Below are positions 1 through 7,773 of a stretch of 64,000 nt of DNA, piece after piece. The stretch comes from JAEYFP01 sp047602645. Its GTDB lineage: Bacteria; Bacillota; Clostridia; Lachnospirales; Lachnospiraceae. Position 1 is the first letter of the stretch, and every line of letters begins with the position of its first letter. The stretch lies in NCBI GenBank assembly GCA_047602645.1, contig JASGGU010000004.1, positions 1-64,000 of the forward strand. Reading direction: 5' to 3'. The notes under the pieces are model-generated. The model was not told where the DNA came from. It was given only the letters and a program-made list of their open reading frames with translations, and made no database searches. The translations under genes were made by a program, and so were the position numbers.

Positions 1-171
1 TACGGATTTTGGCGTCGTTTCGATTTCACTTTCCTGCTGCTCAAGTCCGATATTCAGCAGGTCAATTCCTGTAAGAAGTGTTGCTGCCGTATTTTTGATG
101 CGGCGGATCACATAACAGATAATGCTGCCGCCGATGATGATCAAAAGAAGGATGATCAGTATTGCATTCAT
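1..171 (-). CDS. N-terminal fragment of a membrane-anchored protein (possibly Tim44-like)
   Basis: The reading frame is open from an ATG at 171 to the window edge, giving 57 residues. They start with a hydrophobic Ile/Leu-rich segment (about residues 3-22), followed by a basic RRIK stretch and a soluble part ending in ETTPKSV. A short N-terminal anchor followed by a segment ending in TPKSV recalls Lachnospiraceae proteins with a Tim44-like domain, but that is recall, not proof. The rest of the gene lies outside the window. Confidence 0.5.
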   Translation of the reverse strand, partial: MNAILIILLLIIIGGSIICYVIRRIKNTAATLLTGIDLLNIGLEQQESEIETTPKSV

Positions 172-281
172 GGAAGGCCCTCCCCGTGTGTTAAGATAAT
201 TGCTGTATTTCAGTATACACAACTCTTTTCGGACTGTCCAGCGTGCAGGAAACGGACCCGTAAGCGTGGATGAATTTAAAA

Positions 282-310
282 TTGCAAAACGATATGCAGT
301 CTGCTATAAT
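282..310 (+). promoter_or_regulatory. Promoter of phosphofructokinase gene
   Basis: TTGCAA (282-287) and a perfect TATAAT (305-310) are separated by 17 bp, a good housekeeping sigma match. It lies about 85 bp before the phosphofructokinase start, leaving an untranslated leader of about 75 nt. Confidence 0.6.
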
Positions 311-394
311 GAGACATGTATGCTGTTTGCGCCGCAATGGCGGAAAGTAACCGGCAATATTCACATTATTAAAGAAGAATAAGGAGATGCTAAG

Positions 395-1621
395 ATGAAA
401 GGCAATATTGTTGTTGGACAGTCAGGCGGCCCTACAGCCGTCATCAATTCTTCCGTTGCAGGCGTTTATGCGGCAGCGAAAAAAATCGGTGTAAAGAAAA
501 TTTACGGTATGGTACATGGAATCCAGGGATTTTTACAGGATAACCTCTGTGATCTGGATGATTACCTTGATTTGGAAACAGGTGTGGAGCTGTTGAAGAG
601 AACACCCTCCGCATTTTTAGGCTCCTGTCGTTTTAAAATGCCCAAAATCGAAGGACATGAAGAAGTTTATGAGAAAATTTTTGAAATCATGGAAAAGCAT
701 GATATTGAGTGTCTGTTTTATGCAGGCGGCAATGACTCTATGGATACGGTAAAGATGCTTTCCGATTATGCGGCAGCACATAACAAGCCTCAGAGATTTA
801 TGGGTGTGCCTAAGACAATCGATAACGATCTTCCGATCACGGACCACTGCCCGGGCTACGGATCCGCAGCGAAGTATATCGCTACTTCAATGAAGGAAAT
901 TATTCGCGACAACGAGTCCTTCGGCGTAGAGAAGCCGACCGTATGTATCGTTGAAATTATGGGACGCAACGCAGGCTGGCTGACGGCTGCGGCAGCTCTT
1001 GCCAAGGGAATCGACTGCTCAGGACCGGATGCGATTTATCTTCCGGAGCGCATATTCGATATGGACAAGTTTATCGCGGATGTAAAGGAACTCGCCGCGA
1101 AGAAATCTTCCGTTGTCATTGCAGTATCGGAGGGTATTCACATTGCAGACGGCCGTTATGTCTGCGAGCTTGGCGGAGATGTTGCCGTAGATGCGTTTGG
1201 ACATAAGCAAATGTCGGGCACCGCAGTAATTCTTGCCAATAAGATTGCAGAAGTAACAGGACTCAAGACACGTGCGATTGAATTTTCCACCTTGCAGAGA
1301 GCAGCAACACACCTTGCATCCCTGACAGATATTAATGAAGCATTCCAGGTAGGTGCCGATGCCGTGAAAGCTGCAGAAGAGGGCAAGACCGGTATGATGA
1401 TTACCCTTGACAGAAACGGTGACGACCCGTACCAGTGCGGTACCTCGGCGTATGACATCCATGCGATTGCAAATGTAGAAAGAAAGGTTCCGGATGAGTG
1501 GATCACTGCTGACAGCAAGGGCTTAAACGACGGCTACGAGAAGTATGCGCGTCCGCTTATCATGGGCGAGCTGATGCCATTGTTTGTAGACGGACTTCCG
1601 AGACATCTGGTAAGAAAATAA
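395..1621 (+). CDS. pfk: 6-phosphofructokinase, probably pyrophosphate-dependent
   Basis: This enzyme phosphorylates fructose 6-phosphate to fructose 1,6-bisphosphate in glycolysis. The 408-residue product has the family signatures GQSGGPTAV near the N-terminus, a GGNDSMDT phosphate-donor loop near residue 110, PKTIDND and MGRNAGW. Two positions separate PPi from ATP enzymes. The ATP-type GGDGS loop is GGNDS here, so an Asp replaces the small Gly. The ATP-type PGTIDND is PKTIDND, with Lys. Both are the PPi-dependent state, so the donor is inferred to be pyrophosphate, which would also make the step reversible. An aaggag ribosome site precedes the ATG. A LacI-type regulator follows after 55 nt with no terminator between them. 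Confidence 0.93.
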   Translation: MKGNIVVGQSGGPTAVINSSVAGVYAAAKKIGVKKIYGMVHGIQGFLQDNLCDLDDYLDLETGVELLKRTPSAFLGSCRFKMPKIEGHEEVYEKIFEIMEKHDIECLFYAGGNDSMDTVKMLSDYAAAHNKPQRFMGVPKTIDNDLPITDHCPGYGSAAKYIATSMKEIIRDNESFGVEKPTVCIVEIMGRNAGWLTAAAALAKGIDCSGPDAIYLPERIFDMDKFIADVKELAAKKSSVVIAVSEGIHIADGRYVCELGGDVAVDAFGHKQMSGTAVILANKIAEVTGLKTRAIEFSTLQRAATHLASLTDINEAFQVGADAVKAAEEGKTGMMITLDRNGDDPYQCGTSAYDIHAIANVERKVPDEWITADSKGLNDGYEKYARPLIMGELMPLFVDGLPRHLVRK

Positions 1622-1676
1622 TATCGTTTCGGACAGATATATATACTCTCGCAGAGGAAATTGAGGGAGGAACGGC

Positions 1677-2666
1677 ATGGTATCCATTAAGGATGTGGCT
1701 GTGCATGCGGGTGTAGCGATTTCAACTGTTTCCAAGGTTTTGAATAATTACTCCTATGTGAGCGAGGAAACAAAGAAAAAGGTACGTACCGCCATCCACG
1801 AATTGAATTATGTGCCGAATACGATCGCAGCGGCGCTGTCCTCCAAGCAGGCGGGCCGGGCTGCGGTTTTGATCAATTTGAATACACAGACACAGGCGAT
1901 CGACGAAATTACGATGCAGTATTTATCCGGTGCGCTGAATCGTGCGCTTGAGCTGAATATCGAAATTATTACGATCTTTCTGTCTATGATCTCCCATATG
2001 ACGCCTGAGGAAATTACACGGTATTTGCAGTCTCAGGGAATCTCGGGCCTGATTATCTGCGGCATGTCCAAGGATGACCACTATTTATGCCAATTAATCG
2101 AATCGCAGGTATTTAAGTGTGTTGTCGTGGACGCTCCGGTCACAAATGAGAATACCTCTTATGTCTGGATCGATAACGGACAGGCGCAATATGAAGTTGC
2201 AAAAAAAACAATTGTTGAAAATAACTGCCGCCGGGTACTTTATATTGCCGGAAAGCGGAACGGCTACGTCACCGATGAACGGTTGGCAGGGATGAAAACG
2301 CTGACGGCCGACTTGGGGCTGACAATGCTCGTGCGGGACGGAAATTTTTCGGAGCTGAAGGCTCGTGAGATTGCTTTTCGCTATGGGAAAAACAAGGATG
2401 TGATTGTGTGCGCCTCCGACCTGATGGCGATCGGTGCAATGAACGCACTGACCGAGATGGATATTTTCCGTCCGGTGTGCGGATTTGACGGGATCACGTT
2501 GATGGGTTATGTCGGCAAGCAAATGAACACGGTACGGCAGGACTTCTATCAAATTGCCGCGCATGCCGTCTCAGAGCTGAAACGTCTTTTTGAGGGTGAG
2601 CCGGGGCGGGGAGCGATACTTCCATATGAAATTGTGAAGCTATATTATCAAGACATTATTTGTTGA
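1677..2666 (+). CDS. LacI-family transcriptional regulator
   Basis: The 329-residue protein begins with a LacI helix-turn-helix (VSIKDVAVHAGVAISTVSKVLNN) and hinge helix (NTIAAALSSKQ), followed by a periplasmic-binding-protein-like effector domain (residues about 60-325). The start follows a gggagg site. It probably binds a palindrome with a central CG. Candidate sites are the 14-bp palindrome on the phosphorylase promoter just downstream and the CG-centred sites before the ABC binding protein at 7.7 kb. The second LacI gene at 12.6 kb is an equally good candidate for those sites. The ligand is unknown, but a maltodextrin or other sugar is expected from context. Confidence 0.88.
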   Translation: MVSIKDVAVHAGVAISTVSKVLNNYSYVSEETKKKVRTAIHELNYVPNTIAAALSSKQAGRAAVLINLNTQTQAIDEITMQYLSGALNRALELNIEIITIFLSMISHMTPEEITRYLQSQGISGLIICGMSKDDHYLCQLIESQVFKCVVVDAPVTNENTSYVWIDNGQAQYEVAKKTIVENNCRRVLYIAGKRNGYVTDERLAGMKTLTADLGLTMLVRDGNFSELKAREIAFRYGKNKDVIVCASDLMAIGAMNALTEMDIFRPVCGFDGITLMGYVGKQMNTVRQDFYQIAAHAVSELKRLFEGEPGRGAILPYEIVKLYYQDIIC

Positions 2667-2738
2667 GATACGCAGGAATCAGAACAACAGGATGTAGGTT
2701 AGCAGAAGCCCCTTCCTTGTCTAAAATGTATAAAATAT

Positions 2739-2772
2739 GCTGTTCTTACATAAGATAAGAACAGCTATTTTT
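2739..2772 (+). terminator. Rho-independent terminator after LacI gene
   Basis: A 10-bp perfect stem (2739-2748 with 2756-2765, arm GCTGTTCTTA) with a 7-nt loop is followed by a T-rich tail. It separates the pfk-lacI unit from the phosphorylase gene. Confidence 0.75.
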
Positions 2773-2811
2773 ATGCAATCCTCACAAAAATGAGGAAAAT
2801 GAAAAAAGAGG

Positions 2812-2840
2812 TTGCGGAAAACGTTTTCCTAAATTATGAT
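2812..2840 (+). promoter_or_regulatory. Phosphorylase promoter with LacI-type operator in the spacer
   Basis: TTGCGG (2812-2817) and TATGAT (2835-2840) are 17 bp apart. The perfect palindrome GGAAAACGTTTTCC (2816-2829) covers the end of the -35 box and most of the spacer. A CG-centred palindrome of this type is a classical LacI/GalR (MalR/CcpA-like) operator, and its position predicts repression by occlusion of RNA polymerase. Confidence 0.7.
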
Positions 2841-2892
2841 AAAGCTATCAACATTGTTTATGTTAAAACAGGACTGGAACGGAGGAGGAAGC

Positions 2893-5226
2893 ATGTCATT
2901 ACAAAAGGTTAGAACAGAGGTACTGCAAATGCAGTTGGAGGAAAAGTTAATAGAGATAGCAGATCGCTTTTACGGAAAGAATATTGCGGATTGTTCAGAT
3001 GCGGAAGCCTATCATTGTGTGCTGCAGCTTTCAAAAGAATTGATGACGGCGATACCGGAGCTTTCGGGAGATAAGAAGGTTTACTATATTTCTGCGGAAT
3101 TTCTGGTTGGTAAGCTGCTGGCTAACAATCTGATTAATTTGGGAATTTATGAGAAACTGGAGGAACTTCTTGAGAAGAACGGAAAGAGTCTTGCCGCAAT
3201 CGAAGATGCAGAGCCGGAGCCGTCTCTCGGAAACGGCGGTCTTGGCAGGCTGGCAGCCTGTTTTCTCGATTCGATCGCGACACTCGGCTTACAGGGAGCA
3301 GGAATCGGCTTGAACTATCATTTTGGTTTATTTAAGCAGGTGTTTCAAGATCGGCTGCAGAAGGCGGAAAAGAACGACTGGATTGAGGGGCAATCCTGGC
3401 TGACGAAGACGGATACCTCTTTTGAGGTATGCTTTGGCGATAAAAAGGTAAAATCTGTTCTGTATGACATTGATGTGGTCGGCTATCAAAACGGTTTAAA
3501 TAAGCTGCACCTGTTTGACATCGAATCGATCGATGAGCAGATTGTAAAAAAGGGAATCAACTTTAACAAAAAAGAGATAGAAAAAAACCTGACGCTGTTT
3601 CTTTATCCGGATGATTCGGATGAAGCCGGCAATCTTCTTAGAATTTATCAGCAGTATTTTATGGTAAGCAACGCTGCGCAGCTCATTTTAAAGGAAATGA
3701 GGGAAAAACGTTATGATCTCCATGAGCTGCATAAGCATGCGGTGATTCAGATCAACGATACGCATCCGACTTTGATTATTCCGGAATTGATCCGGCTGCT
3801 CGTCAAGGAAGAGGCATTTACGACAGAAGAGGCAATTTCAATCGTAAGCCAGACCTGCGCTTACACAAATCATACGATCCTTGCAGAAGCACTGGAAAAA
3901 TGGCCGCTTGCTTATCTGAAAAAAGTCGTACCGCAGCTCGTGCCGATTATCAAGGAGCTTGATAAACGCGTTGCCGCAAAATACCGAAATGCGAAAGTGC
4001 AGATCATCGATAAAGATTCCCGTGTGCATATGGCGCATATTGATATTCATTATGGTTTTTCGATTAACGGAGTTGCCTCCCTGCATACGGAGATTTTAAA
4101 GGAGTCGGAGCTAAAGGATTTTTATGATATTTATCCTGAAAAGTTTAATAATAAGACAAACGGCATTACCTTCAGACGCTGGCTGATGTCCTGCAACAGG
4201 GAGCTTTCCGACTATATCACAGAACTGATAGGGGAGAACTGGAAAAAAGATGCATCTTCTTTGGAAAAGCTGCTTGAGTTTTCGGAAGATCAGGCTGTTC
4301 TTGACAGAATCTATGAAATCAAACGGAAAAAAAAGAAGGAGCTCATGCTCTATGTACAAAAAAAAGAGGGTGTGACGCTTGACGTGGATTCTATTTTCGA
4401 TATTCAGGTCAAACGCCTGCATGAATACAAGCGTCAGCAGATGAATGCGCTTTACATTATTCATAAATATCTGGAAATCAAGGCGGGCAAAAAGCCCGTG
4501 CGTCCGATGACGTTTATTTTCGGGGCAAAGGCGGCACCTGCTTATGTCATTGCGCAGGATATCATTCATCTGCTGCTTGTTCTGCAGGAAATTGTAAATC
4601 ATGATCCTCAGGCCAGTCCCTATATGAAAGTGCTGATGGTGGAAAATTATAATGTAAGCTATGCGGAAAAGCTGATCCCGGCCTGCGATATTTCCGAGCA
4701 GATTTCGCTGGCTTCCAAAGAAGCCTCGGGGACCGGAAATATGAAGTTTATGTTAAATGGTGCGGTGACGCTCGGCACAAGTGACGGAGCCAACGTAGAA
4801 ATTCACCAGCTTGTGGGAAATGAAAATATTTATATATTTGGCAAGGACAGTGAGACAATCATCCGGCATTACGAGAAGGCGGATTATATTTCCAGAGACT
4901 ATTATAAGAAAAGTCCCGTTATAAAGGAAGCAGTAGACTTTATCGTGAGCAGGAAAGCGCTGAAGACCGGACATAAGGAAAATTTGGAGCGGCTTTATAA
5001 GGAACTGTTAAACAAAGACTGGTTTATGACTCTGCTTGATTTGGAGGAGTATATCAAAGTCAAGGATCAGGCGTTTGCAGACTATGAGGATCAGGGAGAA
5101 TGGAAGCAGAAGATGCTTGTGAATATTGCAGAAGCAGGATTTTTCTCTTCAGACAGGACAATTGCGGAATATAATGCCGACATCTGGAAGCTGAATCTGA
5201 ATGAGACGGAAAATGTACAATCATAA
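2893..5226 (+). CDS. glgP: Glycogen/maltodextrin phosphorylase
   Basis: This cytosolic PLP enzyme releases glucose 1-phosphate from the non-reducing ends of alpha-1,4-glucans. The ATG at 2893 follows a ggaggagg site. An upstream in-frame ATG at 2836 falls inside the -10 box, so it cannot be the start. The product is 777 residues, close to family size (about 800). It shows SLGNGGLGRLAACFLDS (substrate/phosphate region), HAVIQINDTHPTL, FNNKTNGITFRRW and the PLP-lysine motif EASGTGNMKFMLNGA. It stands alone between two terminators but fits the maltodextrin import genes at 7.7-12.5 kb, because the phosphorylase would use the chains left by the glucanotransferase. Confidence 0.95.
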   Translation: MSLQKVRTEVLQMQLEEKLIEIADRFYGKNIADCSDAEAYHCVLQLSKELMTAIPELSGDKKVYYISAEFLVGKLLANNLINLGIYEKLEELLEKNGKSLAAIEDAEPEPSLGNGGLGRLAACFLDSIATLGLQGAGIGLNYHFGLFKQVFQDRLQKAEKNDWIEGQSWLTKTDTSFEVCFGDKKVKSVLYDIDVVGYQNGLNKLHLFDIESIDEQIVKKGINFNKKEIEKNLTLFLYPDDSDEAGNLLRIYQQYFMVSNAAQLILKEMREKRYDLHELHKHAVIQINDTHPTLIIPELIRLLVKEEAFTTEEAISIVSQTCAYTNHTILAEALEKWPLAYLKKVVPQLVPIIKELDKRVAAKYRNAKVQIIDKDSRVHMAHIDIHYGFSINGVASLHTEILKESELKDFYDIYPEKFNNKTNGITFRRWLMSCNRELSDYITELIGENWKKDASSLEKLLEFSEDQAVLDRIYEIKRKKKKELMLYVQKKEGVTLDVDSIFDIQVKRLHEYKRQQMNALYIIHKYLEIKAGKKPVRPMTFIFGAKAAPAYVIAQDIIHLLLVLQEIVNHDPQASPYMKVLMVENYNVSYAEKLIPACDISEQISLASKEASGTGNMKFMLNGAVTLGTSDGANVEIHQLVGNENIYIFGKDSETIIRHYEKADYISRDYYKKSPVIKEAVDFIVSRKALKTGHKENLERLYKELLNKDWFMTLLDLEEYIKVKDQAFADYEDQGEWKQKMLVNIAEAGFFSSDRTIAEYNADIWKLNLNETENVQS

Positions 5227-5270
5227 AAAAGTGAAAAGTGATATAAAGCAATAGGTTTTATCATAAAGCA

Positions 5271-5325
5271 ACAAGGACAGTCGGCGGGGAGCATTCTCAG
5301 CCAAGACTGTCCTTGTTTGTTTCAT
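5271..5325 (+). terminator. Terminator after phosphorylase gene
   Basis: A 12-bp stem (5271-5282 with 5305-5316, arm ACAAGGACAGTC) encloses a 22-nt apex with its own short GGC/GCC pairing. A T-rich tract (5314-5328) follows. The rest of the 329-nt gap to the next gene holds only the promoter at 5418. Confidence 0.8.
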
Positions 5326-5417
5326 TTTATAGGAAAGACCTTGTTACAAAGCACTGGTAAAGTGTTGAATTTGTCAACCGTGCTCGGCGCGAGAGGTTGC
5401 TTTGGTAAATTTTTGGG

Positions 5418-5446
5418 TTGCAATCTATGAAAAAACACGATACAAT
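5418..5446 (+). promoter_or_regulatory. Promoter of glycosyltransferase gene
   Basis: TTGCAA (5418-5423) and TACAAT (5441-5446) are separated by 17 bp, about 110 bp before the glycosyltransferase start. No operator-like repeat was seen around it. Confidence 0.5.
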
Positions 5447-5555
5447 TTAAATACTTATAGTAAAGTCTGTAAACGTCTGGTAGTTTCTGTGATTAGAATC
5501 TCATTATAAAAAGCAATGAAAGCACAAAGCATGATTTTGAAAAAGGGAGGCGAAG

Positions 5556-6500
5556 ATGGAAAATTACAAAATGTCAATTGTCGTTCCGGTGTATAATGAG
5601 GAAAACAACATCACTCCTTTTTTAGAGCGCACCGAAAGGGTAGTGGAGGGTCTCGGCTGTGAATATGAGATCATATTCAGTTTGGATCCGTCCAAGGACA
5701 GAACCTATGAGGTAATTAAAGAAAATATGGAGAGGAACAGGCAGATCCAATTGATTACTCTAAGCCGTCGTTTTCGTCAGGCTGCCGCCACGATGGCCGG
5801 GATTTTGAACTGTACCGGAGATATCTGTGTTGTCATCGATGTGGATTTACAGGATCCCCCGGAGGTTATCCCGGAGCTTGTGAAAAAATGGAGGGAGGGC
5901 TACGATGTCGTTTATGCACAGCGTATCAGCAGACAGGGTGAAACGAAGATTCGCAAGGTGATCGATTTGACTGCATATCGCGTCATCAATTTTCTTTCAT
6001 CCGTTGAAATTCCCGTAGATACGGCTGATTTCCGGCTGATCAACCGCAAAGTGATCGAAGAGATCCGTCAAATGCCGGAGTCCAGCATGTTTTTCAGAGG
6101 AATGGTTTCCTATGTCGGATTCAGGCAGACGGCAGTCCGATATCATCGCGATGCCAGGGGAAATGATAAAAGCAAATATAACAAGCTGTGGGGCGAGTTT
6201 CGGATGGGCTTTCACGGAATTTTCTGCTTCTCCTCCAAGCCATTGGAATATGTTACATTTTTGGGAGCTTTTATGATGGGGATCGGAGTTTTGATTTCAG
6301 GGGCCTATTTTGTTCAGAGAGTGCTCCAAAAGAAGGAGCGTATTTTTATTTCGGGACCGGGCGCCCTGATTTGGCTGCTTGGGGGACTGCAGATACTCAT
6401 ATCGGGCATCCTCGGAGAATATGTGACAAGGATCTATGACGATGTCAAGGAAAGGCCCAGATATATTATAGATGAATTTGATCAAAATGAGAGAATGTAA
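5556..6500 (+). CDS. Family 2 glycosyltransferase (DPM1/GtrB-like), membrane anchored
   Basis: The 314-residue protein has a GT-A fold N-terminus (SIVVPVYNEENNI), the nucleotide-sugar/metal motif DVDLQDPPE (about residues 95-103) and two C-terminal membrane helices (about 228-250 and 262-286). This layout is typical of enzymes that move a sugar from a nucleotide donor onto undecaprenyl or dolichyl phosphate at the inner membrane face, as in GtrB, ArnC or DPM1. A gggagg site sets the start. It is a single gene whose stop abuts that of the convergent EamA gene, so the acceptor pathway cannot be read from context. Confidence 0.85.
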   Translation: MENYKMSIVVPVYNEENNITPFLERTERVVEGLGCEYEIIFSLDPSKDRTYEVIKENMERNRQIQLITLSRRFRQAAATMAGILNCTGDICVVIDVDLQDPPEVIPELVKKWREGYDVVYAQRISRQGETKIRKVIDLTAYRVINFLSSVEIPVDTADFRLINRKVIEEIRQMPESSMFFRGMVSYVGFRQTAVRYHRDARGNDKSKYNKLWGEFRMGFHGIFCFSSKPLEYVTFLGAFMMGIGVLISGAYFVQRVLQKKERIFISGPGALIWLLGGLQILISGILGEYVTRIYDDVKERPRYIIDEFDQNERM

Positions 6501-7418
6501 TTAACGGTGACGGTTTTCCTTCACCAGGTCAAGAACGGAAATCAGTGTGACTGCGAGAATAATACAGACGAATCCCAGATAATCCGCGGCAGCGAAGCGT
6601 TGACCGAGCCAGACAACAGAAACGACGACAGAGGAAAACGGCTCCATACAGGAAAGAATGCCGGCTTTTGCCGCACCGATCAGCTGAATCGACTTAATAA
6701 AAAGAGTAAACGGGATCAGTGTTCCAAATAGGATCAGAAAAAGATAGAGCAGCAAGGCCCTTAGATCCCATTGGATACCGCTGCTTGGGAACCGGGTAAG
6801 GAGCAGCATCACCAGTCCTGCCAGAAGCATTCCCCAGCCGACAACGATAGATGTACCGTATTTCGAGACGATGCCGATAGGCAGCAGCATGTAAAAAACC
6901 AGTCCCAGCGCGGAAGCAAAGCCAAAAATGAGTGCAGTGCCGGACACCGTAAGCGATTGAAAGCTGCCTCCGGTAGCAAACAGGTAAATGCCGAAAAAAG
7001 CAAGCAGGACACCGATACTTTCAAACGGATGCGGCAGCTTCTTGGCACGAGAGGCCGTCCAGATTACGATAAAAATAGGCGCGATATATTGGATGACCGT
7101 AGCGGTTGCTGCATTGGAATGCCGGATTGTTAAAAAGAAGAAATATTGAACGCCGATCATACCAAGGATAGCGAAGCCCGCAAGGAGCGCGCTGTCCTTT
7201 TTATTGCACCAGATTAAAAAAAGCGGCCGTTTTCTGACCATTAAAACGGAAAGCATCAAAAGTCCCGTTATGATCAAGCGCCATGTGACGAGAAATTCCA
7301 CCGAAATCCCATATTGCTTAAAGAGAATATCCCCGCAGTTCCCGCTGATTCCCCATAAAAGCCCCGCAACAATTGCAAATAAAAATCCTGCAATTGTCTT
7401 ATCTTTTGTTTTATTCAT
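6501..7418 (-). CDS. EamA/DMT-family transporter
   Basis: The 305-residue, very hydrophobic protein has about ten predicted membrane helices and the internal duplication typical of the drug/metabolite transporter superfamily. Its N-terminal half has FLFAIVAGLLWGISGNCGD and its second half PFTLFIKSIQLIGAAKAGILSCMEPFSSV, which is the characteristic EamA signature around the E-P pair. Members export or import amino acids and other small metabolites, and no substrate can be assigned. It has its own promoter on the minus strand and ends one base from the glycosyltransferase stop. Confidence 0.87.
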   Translation of the reverse strand: MNKTKDKTIAGFLFAIVAGLLWGISGNCGDILFKQYGISVEFLVTWRLIITGLLMLSVLMVRKRPLFLIWCNKKDSALLAGFAILGMIGVQYFFFLTIRHSNAATATVIQYIAPIFIVIWTASRAKKLPHPFESIGVLLAFFGIYLFATGGSFQSLTVSGTALIFGFASALGLVFYMLLPIGIVSKYGTSIVVGWGMLLAGLVMLLLTRFPSSGIQWDLRALLLYLFLILFGTLIPFTLFIKSIQLIGAAKAGILSCMEPFSSVVVSVVWLGQRFAAADYLGFVCIILAVTLISVLDLVKENRHR

Positions 7419-7462
7419 ATGTAACGCTCCGTTTCCTGTTTGATAGAAAATCTTTTAGTCGG

Positions 7463-7500
7463 TGCGGTTATATAAGACACACCGTGACGATTATATAAGA
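7463..7500. repeat. Direct repeat in the EamA promoter region
   Basis: Two near-identical blocks, GTGCGGTTATATAAGA (7463-7478) and GTGACGATTATATAAGA (7484-7500), lie about two helical turns apart. The second contains the minus-strand -10 box. They may be paired regulator sites. Confidence 0.45.
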
Positions 7501-7519
7501 AATACTGTGAAAGCGCAAG
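7490..7519 (-). promoter_or_regulatory. Promoter of EamA transporter gene
   Basis: Read on the minus strand, TTGCGC (7514-7519) and TATAAT (7490-7495) are separated by 18 bp, upstream of the transporter start at 7418. Confidence 0.5.
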
Positions 7520-7592
7520 ACTTAGTTTGGTAAATTTACATAAAAATGCCATGTGATTTTAATTCAAACTATACAAACTTATAAATGAGGGA

Positions 7593-7621
7593 TTGCATTA
7601 TTGAAAGTGTTGTGCTACCAT
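7593..7621 (+). promoter_or_regulatory. Promoter of sugar-binding protein gene
   Basis: TTGCAT (7593-7598) and TACCAT (7616-7621) are separated by 17 bp. CG-centred operator-like sites start 16 bp downstream of the -10 box, so a LacI-type repressor would sit on the transcription start and early leader. Confidence 0.45.
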
Positions 7622-7636
7622 TTAAACAAAGGTTCC

Positions 7637-7684
7637 GGAAACGTTACCGATACCGATACCGAAAACGATACCGAGAACGATTTC
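7637..7684 (+). promoter_or_regulatory. Cluster of LacI-type operator-like sites in a hexamer repeat
   Basis: GGAAACGTTACC (7637-7648), GAAAACGATACC (7661-7672) and GAGAACGATTTC (7673-7684) resemble the palindrome on the phosphorylase promoter. Between 7646 and 7681 the sequence is six head-to-tail hexamers of consensus ACCGAT. This is inferred to be the control region of the maltodextrin transport operon. The 355-nt gap before the binding protein contains this cluster, both divergent promoters and no other gene. Confidence 0.5.
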
Positions 7685-7773
7685 AAAGGACGCTTTTGCA
7701 ACCAAACATGAGCCAAAAAAGTGCAAATCAAGGCATTTTACGGCAAGCAAATCTAAAAGGAGAGGTAGTCATT

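Noticed and set aside
200..382. 60-codon open frame before the phosphofructokinase gene
   Set aside because: It spans the TTGCAA-17-TATAAT promoter, has no ribosome site and shows no recognisable composition.
2836..2892. Upstream ATG at 2836 as start of the phosphorylase
   Set aside because: It lies inside the TATGAT -10 box and lacks a ribosome site; the ATG at 2893 follows ggaggagg.
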